Shown here in pieces: positions 50,283 through 58,671 of a stretch of DNA of 60,426 nucleotides (within the stretch, counting starts at the first letter, position 1; each line of letters begins with the position of its first letter). The position numbers and the translations under genes were made by a program. Below the pieces are notes generated by a model that saw nothing but the letters and a program-made list of their open reading frames with translations, was not told the DNA's origin and searched no databases. Origin of the DNA: Mycobacterium sp. 852002-51163_SCH5372311 (GTDB lineage: Bacteria > Actinomycetota > Actinomycetes > Mycobacteriales > Mycobacteriaceae); NCBI RefSeq assembly GCF_001667115.1, contig NZ_LZIJ01000182.1, positions 1 to 60,426 on the forward strand, in the 5' to 3' direction.

Positions 50283-50962
50283 CGCGCACCGCCCACTATC
50301 GGGGCTGACACCGAACGACGGTGCTCGCGCGCGGCGCGTTCCCATGGGGTTGCCAGCCGCCCGATCAGGTCGATCAGCACGTCGATGACGATCGCCAGCG
50401 CGAACAGCGCGATGATGCCGGCAACGATCTGATCGCTCTTGTTGGCCTGGTAACCCTCGGTGAACCAAGTGCCCAGACCGCCGATGCCGATCACCGAACC
50501 CACCGAGACCATCGCGATATTGGTCACGACAACCACCCGCAGACCCGCGACCAGCACCGGAATCGAAAGCGGCAGTTCGACTTTCACCATCCTGGTGATC
50601 GTGGGGTAGCCGACCGCTTTCGCGGCGTCACGCACCTGCGCCGGTACCGCGTCCAGTGCCTCGAGCACCGCCCGCACCAGCAGCGCGGTGGTGTAGGCCG
50701 TCAGCGCGACCATGACATTGGCTTCGTCGAGGATGCGGGTGCCGATGATCATCGGCAGGGCCACGAACAGCGCCAGCGACGGGATGGTGAAAACCACGCT
50801 CGCAGTTGCCGTCGTCAGCCGTCGCGGAATCGGCGCCCGCTGCACCAACATGCCCAACGGCACCGCGATGGCAAGCCCGATGAGCACCGGCACCAACGCC
50901 AGGCGCAGGTGGACCACGGTCAGCGCCCAGGCGTCGTGCAGATGGGTGAGCAGATAGTGCAT
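50279..50962 (-). CDS. proW: Osmoprotectant ABC transporter permease ProW
   Basis: A 227-residue permease partner of ProZ. Hydrophobic segments start at LALVPVLIGLAIAVPLGMLV, and the EAA loop is seen as DAAKAVGYPTITRMVKVELP. SVGSVIGIGGLGTWFTEGYQ is the typical late block. It starts three bases after the proV stop and its stop overlaps the proZ start, so translation is coupled along the operon. Confidence 0.92.
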   Translation of the reverse strand: MHYLLTHLHDAWALTVVHLRLALVPVLIGLAIAVPLGMLVQRAPIPRRLTTATASVVFTIPSLALFVALPMIIGTRILDEANVMVALTAYTTALLVRAVLEALDAVPAQVRDAAKAVGYPTITRMVKVELPLSIPVLVAGLRVVVVTNIAMVSVGSVIGIGGLGTWFTEGYQANKSDQIVAGIIALFALAIVIDVLIDLIGRLATPWERAAREHRRSVSAPIVGGAR

Positions 50963-50965
50963 GCC

Positions 50966-52075
50966 TCAGGCCCTTTCGGGCTTGCGCCGGGCTTCGGCGG
51001 CCGCGAGCACGTCAGTGGCCACGACTCCGCCGACCGCCTTGCCGGCCTCGTCAACGACCACCCCCACCGAAGACGGCGATGACAGTGCCGCATCCAGCGC
51101 CTGGCTGAGATTTCCGCCCAGGTGGAACACCGAACCGACGGCGCTCAGGCTGTCCGACAACGGCACTCCGGCGCGATGCCGGCGCAGACCGTCGGCATCG
51201 ATCCAGCCCAATGGCGTGTTCTCGTCGTCGACCACCAGCGACCAACCTTGCGCCGGCTCTGTGCCCACGTCCGCAAGGCCGTGCGCAGGGATTCGCTCGA
51301 TATCGTGCAACGGCAGGCCGTCGGCATTCATCAGCTGCAGCCACCGGTAGCCGCGGCCTAGACCGATGAACCGCGACACGAAGTCGTTGGCCGGCTCCGA
51401 CAACAGCCGCGCCGGTTCGTCGTACTGCTGCAGCACTCCGCCCCGCCCGAACACCGCGACTTTGTCGGCGAGCTTGAGCGCCTCGTCGATGTCGTGCGTC
51501 ACGAAGACGATGGTTTTGCGCAATTCGCTTTGCAGGCGCAATATTTCGTTTTGCAGCTCGTGACGCACCACCGGGTCGACGGCCGAGAACGGCTCGTCCA
51601 TCAACAGGATCGGTGGATCTGCGGCCAAGGCGCGCGCCACCCCGATCCGTTGTTGCTCGCCGCCGGACAGCTGTGCGGGATACCGGGTGGCCAGATTGGG
51701 GTCCAGCCCCACCCGTTCGAGCACCTCATAGGCCGCTTTGCGGGCGGCCTTGCGGGACTGACCCTTCAGCACCGGCACCGTCGCCACGTTGTCGATGACC
51801 CGTTGATGCGGCATCAGCCCCGCGTGCTGGATGACGTAGCCGATCCCCAGCCGCAGCTTCACCGGGTCGACGCCCGCCACGTCCGACCCATTCACCGTGA
51901 TGGTTCCCGAGGTGGGCTCGACCATCCGGTTGATCATCCGCAGCGCGGTGGTTTTACCGCTGCCGGAGGAGCCGACGAAGACCGTCAACTTGCCGTCGGG
52001 GACTTCGAGGCTCAGCCGGTCGACCGCGGTGGTCCCGTCGGGAAATACCTTGCTGACGCGGTCGAAAGTGATCAC
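50966..52075 (-). CDS. proV: Osmoprotectant ABC transporter ATPase ProV
   Basis: A 369-residue ATP-binding subunit. Walker A is GSSGSGKTT (35-43), the signature is LSGGEQQRIGVARALA, Walker B is ILLMDEPFSAVDP and the switch His is in VTHDIDEAL. After the ATPase domain comes a CBS-type pair (about 240-365: PAHGLADVGTEPAQGWSLVV, then GVVVDEAGKAVGGVVATDVL), which in OpuA/ProV proteins senses ionic strength. It drives uptake with ProW and ProZ and the lipoprotein ProX encoded upstream. Confidence 0.94.
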   Translation of the reverse strand: MITFDRVSKVFPDGTTAVDRLSLEVPDGKLTVFVGSSGSGKTTALRMINRMVEPTSGTITVNGSDVAGVDPVKLRLGIGYVIQHAGLMPHQRVIDNVATVPVLKGQSRKAARKAAYEVLERVGLDPNLATRYPAQLSGGEQQRIGVARALAADPPILLMDEPFSAVDPVVRHELQNEILRLQSELRKTIVFVTHDIDEALKLADKVAVFGRGGVLQQYDEPARLLSEPANDFVSRFIGLGRGYRWLQLMNADGLPLHDIERIPAHGLADVGTEPAQGWSLVVDDENTPLGWIDADGLRRHRAGVPLSDSLSAVGSVFHLGGNLSQALDAALSSPSSVGVVVDEAGKAVGGVVATDVLAAAEARRKPERA

Positions 52076-52083
52076 CTGGCCGC

Positions 52084-53040
52084 CTATTTCTTGATCGGGT
52101 GATCGAAGCCGTTGTCGCGCACCCAGTTTCGCGCCGCTTGATCGGGATCGATGCCACCGTTGCCCGAAACCGAGGCGTTGAGTCCGGCCAGCCGAGCGGT
52201 GGTCAGCTTGGCCGACACGGCATCCAGCACGTCTTTCAGACGGTCCGATTTCTTCTGCGAATTCACCAGCGGCACAATGTTTCCGGCCAGGAAATTGTGC
52301 TCTGGGTCCTCAAGTGCAACCAGGTGGTTTTGCGGGATCGCCGGCGACGTGCTGAAGATGTTTGCCGCGGTGACCCTGCCGTCCACCAAGGCTCGCACCG
52401 TCACCGCACCTCCACCGTCGTTGACAGCGACGAAGTTGCCGGGGGCGATGTCGAGGCCGTACTTCTGCCGCAGCCCGGGCAACCCGGCCGGCCGGGTTTG
52501 AAACGCCGACGGCGCGGCGAACTTCACCTCCGCCGAATGTGCGGCCAAGTCTGCGATTGTTCGCAGGTTCCACATCGCGGCGGTGCCGTCGGTGACGGTG
52601 ACCGTATCGGTGTCCGAGGCCGGCGACGGCGTCAGGATCGACAAATCTCCGGGCAGCCGTTTGTAGAGCTCCAGTTCGACGGCGTCCAGCATGGTCGCGG
52701 TGGCATTGGGCGCAAAGTAGAGCAGCAAGTTCCCGATGTACTCCGGCACCAGGTCGATGGAGTGGTCTTTGAGCGCCGGGATATAGGTTTCGCGGCTGCC
52801 GATTCCCATCCGTCGTCCGATGTCGAAGCCGTTGGCCTGCAACGCCTGTGCATAGATTTCGGCAACGATCTCAGATTCGGGGAAGTCAGCGGATCCGACC
52901 ACGATGGATTTCATGCTGCGGGTTTCAGGGCCCAGCGGATCGGAATTGCTGCATGCCGCCACCAGACACACCGCCAGGAACACTGCCGACCACACCGCCG
53001 CGGGAATCCTCGCGCCCAGCGCGCGCCGCAGCATGATCAT
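52084..53040 (-). CDS. proX: Osmoprotectant-binding lipoprotein ProX
   Basis: A 318-residue substrate-binding lipoprotein. From the ATG at 53040 there is a signal sequence and lipobox CLVAAC with the lipidated Cys at 30. The OpuAC-type domain follows: IVVGSADFPESEIVAEIYAQ, ALQANGFDIGRRMGIGSRET, LVPEYIGNLLLYF, then KYGLDIAPGNFVAVNDGGGA and FSTSPAIPQNHLVALEDPEH. Substrate is likely glycine betaine or a related quaternary amine. It is first in the proXVWZ operon, as in Rv3759c-Rv3756c. The open frame to 53226 would lack a signal sequence and overlap the divergent gene. Confidence 0.93.
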   Translation of the reverse strand: MIMLRRALGARIPAAVWSAVFLAVCLVAACSNSDPLGPETRSMKSIVVGSADFPESEIVAEIYAQALQANGFDIGRRMGIGSRETYIPALKDHSIDLVPEYIGNLLLYFAPNATATMLDAVELELYKRLPGDLSILTPSPASDTDTVTVTDGTAAMWNLRTIADLAAHSAEVKFAAPSAFQTRPAGLPGLRQKYGLDIAPGNFVAVNDGGGAVTVRALVDGRVTAANIFSTSPAIPQNHLVALEDPEHNFLAGNIVPLVNSQKKSDRLKDVLDAVSAKLTTARLAGLNASVSGNGGIDPDQAARNWVRDNGFDHPIKK

Positions 53041-53174
53041 GCTGCAGACACTAACGGCACAGGGCGGGAAAAGGCCGCTGCGGCCGCCGCGCCACGTGAC
53101 TGATGGTGGTGACCCGCCGCGATTGGCTGCGTGGTGCCGTTTCATTCCGTGGCGAATGGGGCAAAGATGGCTAC

Positions 53175-53549
53175 ATGAGCAGCACTCCCTCTGCCTTGCC
53201 CGATGAACCCGCCGGTAAGCCCGCACCGACCTCGCCGCCCCCGCCCACGCCGGCGCCCCGCACCTCTACCAAGGTCGTGGATCCGGCCGTCGGACTAACC
53301 CGCGCCGGCGCCCTATGGGCGGCGCTGATCACGGGTTTCCTGGTGTTGATCCTGCTGCTGGTCTTCGTCACTCAGAACATCGAATCCGCGACGTTCTTCT
53401 TCTTCGGCTGGAAGTGGAGCCTTCCGAAAGGGGTGGCCATTCTGCTCGCGGCAGTAGGTGGTGGGCTGCTTACGTTCGCGGTCGGCACGGCGCGGATCCT
53501 GCAGCTGCGCCGAGCGGCAAAGAAGCACGCCGTGGCTCCGGAAGACTAA
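53175..53549 (+). CDS. LapA-domain (DUF1049) membrane protein
   Basis: A 124-residue membrane protein. A Pro-rich cytoplasmic start (residues 1-45) leads into two transmembrane helices (ALWAALITGFLVLILLLVFV and GVAILLAAVGGGLLTFAVGT), joined by QNIESATFFFFGWKWSLPKG, the conserved LapA/DUF1049 loop. The C-terminus is basic (LRRAAKKHAV). LapA-type proteins help with lipopolysaccharide assembly in Gram-negatives; the role in mycobacteria is unknown. The ATG at 53175 is used; the frame upstream to 53103 is in the promoter region of proX. It corresponds to Rv3760 by position. Confidence 0.87.
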   Translation: MSSTPSALPDEPAGKPAPTSPPPPTPAPRTSTKVVDPAVGLTRAGALWAALITGFLVLILLLVFVTQNIESATFFFFGWKWSLPKGVAILLAAVGGGLLTFAVGTARILQLRRAAKKHAVAPED

Positions 53550-53552
53550 GCG

Positions 53553-53656
53553 GCTCGTCGAGCCCTGGCTTGCACCGAGCATGCGGTGAGGGCGCGCGGA
53601 TCGCGACGAGACAGACCCTGGGCGCAGGATCGATGCCGTCGCCGCAGACTCGACCC
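53553..53656. repeat. 20-bp-period intergenic element, second family, locus A
   Basis: Between the LapA stop (53549) and the fadE36 stop (53666) lie a small hairpin GGCTC-GTC-GAGCC (53553-53565) and two minus-strand 20-base units at 53617-53636 (read as CATCGATCCTGCGCCCAGGG) and 53637-53656 (GGTCGAGTCTGCGGCGACGG). A weaker forward unit is seen around 53570-53592. The layout matches 54740-54822. With no T-run after the hairpin, termination is only a possibility. Confidence 0.65.
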
Positions 53657-53665
53657 CAACAGCAG

Positions 53666-54709
53666 CTAGAGCTTGGCGAGTTCGGCGAGCCCACGGGAGA
53701 TCAGCGGCGCCACGACTTCCGGCCCGTCGGATGCGTCGTCTTTCCCCTGCGCCTTTTCCGACATACGCCTGCGGAAATCGATACCCGCCGCGATGATGGC
53801 CAGCTTGAAGTAGGCCAACGCCATGTAGAACTCCCAATGGCCCAGGGACAGCCCGGACACCAGCGAGTAGCGGTCGGCGAGCTCGTCGGCGGTGGGCAGC
53901 AAGGGCGATGTCCACGCGGCCTGCGTGTTGACGATCAGATCCAACGCCGGATCGCGGTAGACGCACATCAGGGCGGCGTCACTGAGCGGATCACCCAGCG
54001 TCGAAAGCTCCCAGTCGACGACCGCGCGTACGCGCGTCGGGTCGTCGGCATCCAGGATCGTGTTGTCGATCCGGTAGTCGCCGTGCACGATCGACGTGCG
54101 ACTCTGCTGCGGAATCGATTGCTGCAGACCGGAATGCAGTCGCTGCACGTCGGGGTCGCGGTAGTCGTCGGGCACGCGTACCAGCTCCCATTGCGAGCCC
54201 CAGCGGCGGACTTGGCGCTCCAGGTAGCCGCTGGGTCTGCCGAAGTCGCCGAGCCCGACCGCGTTCGGGTCGACGCTGTGCAGGTCGGCTAGCACCCGTA
54301 TCAGCGAGTCGACGCAGCCGTCGATGGTCCTGCGGCCAAGCGCTTCGAGCTGGGCACGCCGCCGGACCACCTGTCCGGCAACGAATTCGACGATTTGAAA
54401 CGGCGCACCCAGCACCGAGTCGTCCTCGCACAGGGCGACCGTGCGAGCTACCGGAACAGGCGTGTCCTGCAGTGCGGCAACCACCTTGTACTCGCGGGCC
54501 ATGTCGTGTGCGGAAGGTGTCAGACCGTGCAGCGGTGGACGCCGTACGAGCCAGTTCGTCTTGTCGTCGTAAACGCGGAACGTCAGGTTGGAACGCCCCC
54601 CGGAGATGAATTCCCCACGCAATTCGCCGTCGCGCCCGATGCCGAGCGAACGCAGATATCGGTCCAGTGCGGCCAGGTCGAGCCCGTCGAGTCGGTCAGC
54701 CGAAGTCAC
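53666..54709 (-). CDS. fadE36: APH-type phosphotransferase annotated FadE36
   Basis: A 347-residue kinase-fold protein. The catalytic loop is HGDYRIDN (209-216) and the metal motif is DWELSTLGDP (from 232). The N-lobe has SGGRSNLTFRV and the Lys/Arg strand WLVRRPP. This is the aminoglycoside-phosphotransferase fold, yet the orthologous Rv3761c carries the name FadE36 for acyl-CoA dehydrogenase, which this sequence does not support. Related kinases phosphorylate hydroxyacyl-CoAs (LvaA, ACAD10/11). A second kinase of the same family is encoded at 55526 with a real acyl-CoA dehydrogenase. Its own substrate is unknown. Confidence 0.85.
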   Translation of the reverse strand: MTSADRLDGLDLAALDRYLRSLGIGRDGELRGEFISGGRSNLTFRVYDDKTNWLVRRPPLHGLTPSAHDMAREYKVVAALQDTPVPVARTVALCEDDSVLGAPFQIVEFVAGQVVRRRAQLEALGRRTIDGCVDSLIRVLADLHSVDPNAVGLGDFGRPSGYLERQVRRWGSQWELVRVPDDYRDPDVQRLHSGLQQSIPQQSRTSIVHGDYRIDNTILDADDPTRVRAVVDWELSTLGDPLSDAALMCVYRDPALDLIVNTQAAWTSPLLPTADELADRYSLVSGLSLGHWEFYMALAYFKLAIIAAGIDFRRRMSEKAQGKDDASDGPEVVAPLISRGLAELAKL

Positions 54710-54739
54710 CTGACTTGTTTACCACCGCTCTCCGCATGC

Positions 54740-54822
54740 CATCGACACTGCGCGGGTGGCGTCGACTCTGCGTTGGCGGCGGCGTTTCGCGCGTTGCGCC
54801 CGCCCTGGGTGCAGTCTCGATG
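54740..54822. repeat. 20-bp-period intergenic element, second family, locus B
   Basis: Two forward 20-base units, CATCGACACTGCGCGGGTGG (54740-54759) and CGTCGACTCTGCGTTGGCGG (54760-54779), are followed by a spacer and one inverse unit at 54803-54822 (read on the minus strand as CATCGAGACTGCACCCAGGG). It lies between the histidine phosphatase stop (54835) and the fadE36 start (54709). Confidence 0.75.
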
Positions 54823-54834
54823 GCCAAGCGCGCC

Positions 54835-55443
54835 TCACCAACGCTGATTTCGCGGGAGCAGGTCCCATACGTGTTCGGTGGAGTTGACCGTCGACACCGT
54901 GGCCTGGCCGGTCCGGGAGAACAACAGTCGCGTCACCGACGCGTAGTCGATGGGAAACGACAACAGCCGAGCCGTGCCCAGGATCTCGTGCAACAAGACG
55001 TTGATCACCCCGCCGTGGCTGAACACCGCGACGGTGTCGTCGGGATCGGCTTTGGCGACGACGTCGTCGACCGCCGCACGGACGCGTGTCCGGAATGCGT
55101 CTTCGTCGACCGCGCTGGGCAGGCGACCCTCGGCCATGCGTGCCCATTCGTCGGGGTTTTCCCGACGGATCTGCTCGACGGGGATGTACAGCGGAAGATC
55201 ACGGTCGTATTCGGCGAACCGGTCGTCGATGTCGACGGGGAGTTCGCATGCCGCCGCCACCGGTTCTGCGGTCTGGATGGCCCGGCGCTGCGGGCTGCTC
55301 ACCACCCGCGAGATCGGGAATCTTTCGAGCGCCTTGGGTAGCCGCGCGACCTGCGCGAACCCTTCCTCTGACAGGTCCGGGTCGGAGCCCTCGCCGTGTT
55401 CGCTGCGCAGCGGCAACGCATGCCGGACCAAAAGCAGTTGCAT
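54835..55443 (-). CDS. Histidine phosphatase (phosphoglycerate mutase-like)
   Basis: A 202-residue histidine phosphatase. The catalytic block is LLLVRHALP with His8 (here RHA in place of the usual RHG), then SSPQRRAIQTAEP, and the second His in VFSHGGVINVLL. Glu in RFAEYDRDLP may be the acid. Such proteins remove phosphate from a wide range of small molecules; the substrate is unknown. Lying between two kinase-fold genes, it could act on the same intermediates, but this is only an idea. The ATG at 55443 is divergent from the kinase gene at 55526 with an 82-base gap for both promoters. Confidence 0.9.
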   Translation of the reverse strand: MQLLLVRHALPLRSEHGEGSDPDLSEEGFAQVARLPKALERFPISRVVSSPQRRAIQTAEPVAAACELPVDIDDRFAEYDRDLPLYIPVEQIRRENPDEWARMAEGRLPSAVDEDAFRTRVRAAVDDVVAKADPDDTVAVFSHGGVINVLLHEILGTARLLSFPIDYASVTRLLFSRTGQATVSTVNSTEHVWDLLPRNQRW

Positions 55444-55525
55444 GGCCCAAGCCTCGCATGCGAATTTCCGGCCGTACGAAGCCGCCGGAGAATGCTATTC
55501 TCCCTCAAGAGATTGGGGTGCGCGG

Positions 55526-56572
55526 ATGACGACTGCAAACGAGGCTCAACCAAATGCGGAAGTACTCGGTCGTTGGCTCGACGCGAATGACGCACCCGGT
55601 CACGGCGAAAAGCCGGCGCTGGATCGGCTGAGCGGCGGGTCGCAGAACACGCTCTATCTGATCAGGCGCGGTACCGAGCGCATGGTGCTGCGGATGCCCG
55701 GCCCCCGCGCCGATGCCGCTCGCATCGACGGACTGCTGCGCGAGATCCGGCTGGTGCGAGCGCTGTCGGGAACCGATGTGCCGCATGCGGAGCTGATCGC
55801 CGCCGACGACACCGGCGGGGTGCTGGGCACGCCGTTTTACGTGATGCGCGCGATCGACGGCTGGAGCCCGATGGACGGCGGGTGGCAGGCACCGTTCGAC
55901 ACCGACCTGCACGCGCGGCGCGGGCTGGCGTTCCAGCTCGTCGAAGGCGCCGCCAAACTCGGCCGGGTGGACTGGCGTGCCCAGGGTCTCGACGGCTTCG
56001 GCCGCCCCGACGGCTTCCACGACCGACAGGTCGACCGCTGGCTGACGTTCCTGGACGCTTATCGGGTGCGCGAGCTTCCCGGCCTGGACGTGGCCGCGGA
56101 CTGGTTGCGGCGCAATCGACCCGAGCACTACACCTCGGGGATCATGCACGGCGACTACCAGTTCGCCAACGTGATGTTCGCGCACGAACAGCCGGCCAGG
56201 CTGGCCGCGATCGTGGACTGGGAGATGACCACCGTCGGCGATCCGCTGCTGGATCTCGCCTGGGCACTGCTTGGCTACGACGGAGAGGAACCGCGAGCCG
56301 ACGGGTTCTATCTGGACATGCGGGGCATGCCGACCCGCAGCGAATTGCTCGAGCATTATGAGAAGGTCAGTGGGTTGTCCACCGAGAACATCGACTACTA
56401 CCTGGTGTTGGCCAACTGGAAGCTGGGCATCGTGCTGGAGAAGACTTATGCCGCCGGAGTGCGCACCGGGAAAGTCGACCCCAAGATCACCGAGACGTTC
56501 GGGGCGATGATTCCTCAGCTCATCGCCACAGCGGCCGAACTCGCCCGCTCCCTACCGACCAAGGCACGGTGA
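55526..56572 (+). CDS. APH-type phosphotransferase (LvaA/ACAD10-11 kinase-like)
   Basis: A 348-residue kinase-fold protein. The N-lobe glycine-rich strand is LSGGSQNTLYLI, with Arg in MVLRMPGP. The catalytic loop is HGDYQFANVMF and the metal motif is DWEMTTVGDPLLDLAW. It begins at the ATG at 55526; a longer frame only shadows the divergent phosphatase. It starts an operon with an SDR, an acyl-CoA dehydrogenase, TetR and a quinone oxidoreductase. In Pseudomonas, LvaA phosphorylates 4-hydroxyacyl-CoA and LvaC, an acyl-CoA dehydrogenase, eliminates the phosphate; human ACAD10/11 fuse the two. That reaction pair is the best functional guess here. Confidence 0.88.
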   Translation: MTTANEAQPNAEVLGRWLDANDAPGHGEKPALDRLSGGSQNTLYLIRRGTERMVLRMPGPRADAARIDGLLREIRLVRALSGTDVPHAELIAADDTGGVLGTPFYVMRAIDGWSPMDGGWQAPFDTDLHARRGLAFQLVEGAAKLGRVDWRAQGLDGFGRPDGFHDRQVDRWLTFLDAYRVRELPGLDVAADWLRRNRPEHYTSGIMHGDYQFANVMFAHEQPARLAAIVDWEMTTVGDPLLDLAWALLGYDGEEPRADGFYLDMRGMPTRSELLEHYEKVSGLSTENIDYYLVLANWKLGIVLEKTYAAGVRTGKVDPKITETFGAMIPQLIATAAELARSLPTKAR

Positions 56573-56573
56573 A

Positions 56574-57338
56574 ATGGGTTACGCGGACCAGCTTTTCGAC
56601 CTTACCGACCAGGTGGTGCTGATCACTGGCGGAAGCCGCGGTCTGGGCCGCGAAATGGCGTTCGGTGTTGCGCACTGCGGCGCCGACGTGGTGATCGCCA
56701 GCCGCAACATGGACAACTGCGTGGCAACGGCCAAGGAGATCGAGGCCGAGACCGGGCGCTCCGCAATGCCGTATCAGGTCCACGTGGGCCGCTGGGATCA
56801 ACTCGACGGATTGGTCGAGGCGACATACGACCGGTTCGGCAAGATCGACACGTTGATCAACAACGCCGGCATGTCACCGCTTTACGACAAGCTGAGCGCC
56901 GTTACGGAGAAGCTCTACGACTCCGTGTTCAACCTCAACCTCAAAGGCCCGTTCCGGCTGTCGGCGTTGGTCGGCGAGCGGATGGTGGCCGCTGGCCGCG
57001 GTTCGATCATCAACGTGAGTTCGGCGGGATCACTGCGGCCGAGCCCGGACATCGTCCCCTACGCCGCGGCCAAAGCCGGACTCAACGCCATGACCGAGGG
57101 GTTCGCGCGGGCCTTCGGACCGACGGTACGGGTCAACACACTGATGGCGGGACCGTTCTTGACCGACGTCAGCAAGGCCTGGAATCTCGGCGATCGGGAA
57201 TCTGACATGTTCAGGCACCTGTCGCTGAAGCGGGCGGGTAAGCCATCCGAAATCGTCGGAGCAGCACTGTTTCTGGCGTCCGATGCGTCCAGTTTCACGA
57301 CCGGTTCGATCCTGCGCGCCGACGGCGGCATCCCCTGA
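56574..57338 (+). CDS. SDR-family oxidoreductase
   Basis: A 254-residue short-chain dehydrogenase. TGGSRGLG is the cofactor motif, NNAGMSP follows, the catalytic Ser is in IINVSSAGS and the Tyr-Lys pair is in VPYAAAKAGLNAM. The NTLMAGPFLTDVSKAW block and final GSILRADGGIP are standard. It begins one base after the kinase stop, so the two are tightly coupled. A role in oxidising or reducing a hydroxy- or keto-acyl intermediate of the same pathway is likely. Confidence 0.93.
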   Translation: MGYADQLFDLTDQVVLITGGSRGLGREMAFGVAHCGADVVIASRNMDNCVATAKEIEAETGRSAMPYQVHVGRWDQLDGLVEATYDRFGKIDTLINNAGMSPLYDKLSAVTEKLYDSVFNLNLKGPFRLSALVGERMVAAGRGSIINVSSAGSLRPSPDIVPYAAAKAGLNAMTEGFARAFGPTVRVNTLMAGPFLTDVSKAWNLGDRESDMFRHLSLKRAGKPSEIVGAALFLASDASSFTTGSILRADGGIP

Positions 57339-57363
57339 GTTTCGAAGAGACAGGAGTATTCGG

Positions 57364-58671
57364 ATGTCTTGGGACTTTTCTACCGAACCCGAGTTCGAGA
57401 AGAAGCTGGATTGGATTCGCGAGTTCGTCCGCGAAGAGGTGGAACCGCTCGAGGTACTGTTCCCGGGATGCGAGTTCCTGCCCCTGACCGACGAGCGGCG
57501 CCGGATAGTCGACCCACTCAAACAGCAGGTCCGCGAACAGGGCTTGTGGGCACCGCATTTGGGGCCAGAGCTCGGCGGGCAGGGCTTCGGCGCGGTGAAG
57601 CTGACGTTGATCAACGAGATTCTCGGCCGCAGCCCCTGGGCGCCAATCGTATTCGGGACCCAGGCACCCGATACCGGCAACGCCGAGATCATCGCGCGCT
57701 TCGGCACCCAGGAGCAGAAGGACCGCTATCTCGAGGGGCTGTTGTCCGGTGAGATCTTCTCGTGTTTCTCCATGACGGAACCGCAAGGTGGCGCCGACCC
57801 GCGGGTCTTCACCACGCGTGCGGTTCGCGAGGGTTCCGGAAATGGAGACTGGGTGATCACCGGGCGGAAGTTCTTCTCCTCCAACGCCGCTGTGGCATCG
57901 TTCTTCATCGTCGTCGCGATCACCGATCCTGATGTGGCAGTCCATCGCGGCGCGTCGACGTTCCTCGTTCCCGCCGGAACCGAAGGCCTCACCATCGAGG
58001 CCAACTACCACCTCGTCGGCGCGTCACCAAATGAGCCAGGACACTCCCTGGTGCGCTACGACGAAGTGCGGGTGCCGTCCGACGCTCTGCTCGGTGAACC
58101 CGGCCAGGGCTTCCTGATACTGCAGGCACGGTTGGCCGGCGGGCGCCTGCACCATGCGATGCGGTCGATCGGGGTAGCTCAGCGGGCGGTGGAGATGATG
58201 TCTCGGCGAGCGAAAAGCCGCTTCACCCAAGGGAGTTCGCTGGCGGACAAGCAATTGGTGCAGCAGTTCATCGCCGACTCCTACACCGAGCTGATGCCGT
58301 TCCGGCTGGCGGTGCTGCACGCCGCGTGGCTGATCGACACCGCCGGCGAGCACGCTGCTCGCGCCGAGATCGGTGCCTGCAAGATCCTGGCTTCGCAGGT
58401 GCTCAAATCCATTGGGCTACGGGCGATCCAGGTGCACGGCGCATTGGGTACAACCGACCAGTTGCCGTTGGTCAACGTGTTGCTCGGTGGAGTGGCGTTA
58501 GGGCTGGCCGACGGACCTACCGAAGCACACAAGGTCAACCTGGCCAAGCTGCTGCTCAAGAACTACGAGGCCGAGGATCCGGAGTGGCCCAGCGAATTAC
58601 GGAACATCCGTCGCGAGGCCGCCTTGGCCAAGTATGGGGACCTCGTTCCGTCGCTTGCTGATTCGCGGTGA
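57364..58671 (+). CDS. Acyl-CoA dehydrogenase
   Basis: A 435-residue FAD-dependent acyl-CoA dehydrogenase. Blocks: EPEFEKKLDWIREFVREEVE, GLWAPHLGPELGGQGFGAVK, FSMTEPQGGADPRVFTT (substrate/FAD loop), TGRKFFSSNAAVASFFIVVA, and C-terminal QVHGALGTTDQLPLVNVLLG with GPTEAHKVNLAKLLLKNYEA. The FAD-binding Arg and pyrophosphate region are intact. The ATG at 57364 has GACAGGAGT just upstream. It overlaps the TetR gene by four bases. Together with the kinase it may act like LvaC or the dehydrogenase part of ACAD10/11, or simply as a beta-oxidation dehydrogenase. Confidence 0.92.
   Translation: MSWDFSTEPEFEKKLDWIREFVREEVEPLEVLFPGCEFLPLTDERRRIVDPLKQQVREQGLWAPHLGPELGGQGFGAVKLTLINEILGRSPWAPIVFGTQAPDTGNAEIIARFGTQEQKDRYLEGLLSGEIFSCFSMTEPQGGADPRVFTTRAVREGSGNGDWVITGRKFFSSNAAVASFFIVVAITDPDVAVHRGASTFLVPAGTEGLTIEANYHLVGASPNEPGHSLVRYDEVRVPSDALLGEPGQGFLILQARLAGGRLHHAMRSIGVAQRAVEMMSRRAKSRFTQGSSLADKQLVQQFIADSYTELMPFRLAVLHAAWLIDTAGEHAARAEIGACKILASQVLKSIGLRAIQVHGALGTTDQLPLVNVLLGGVALGLADGPTEAHKVNLAKLLLKNYEAEDPEWPSELRNIRREAALAKYGDLVPSLADSR

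Noticed and set aside
53553..53565. GGCTC-GTC-GAGCC as a firm terminator of the LapA-like gene
   Set aside because: The stem is only five pairs with no T-run after it, so it is listed only within the repeat feature.
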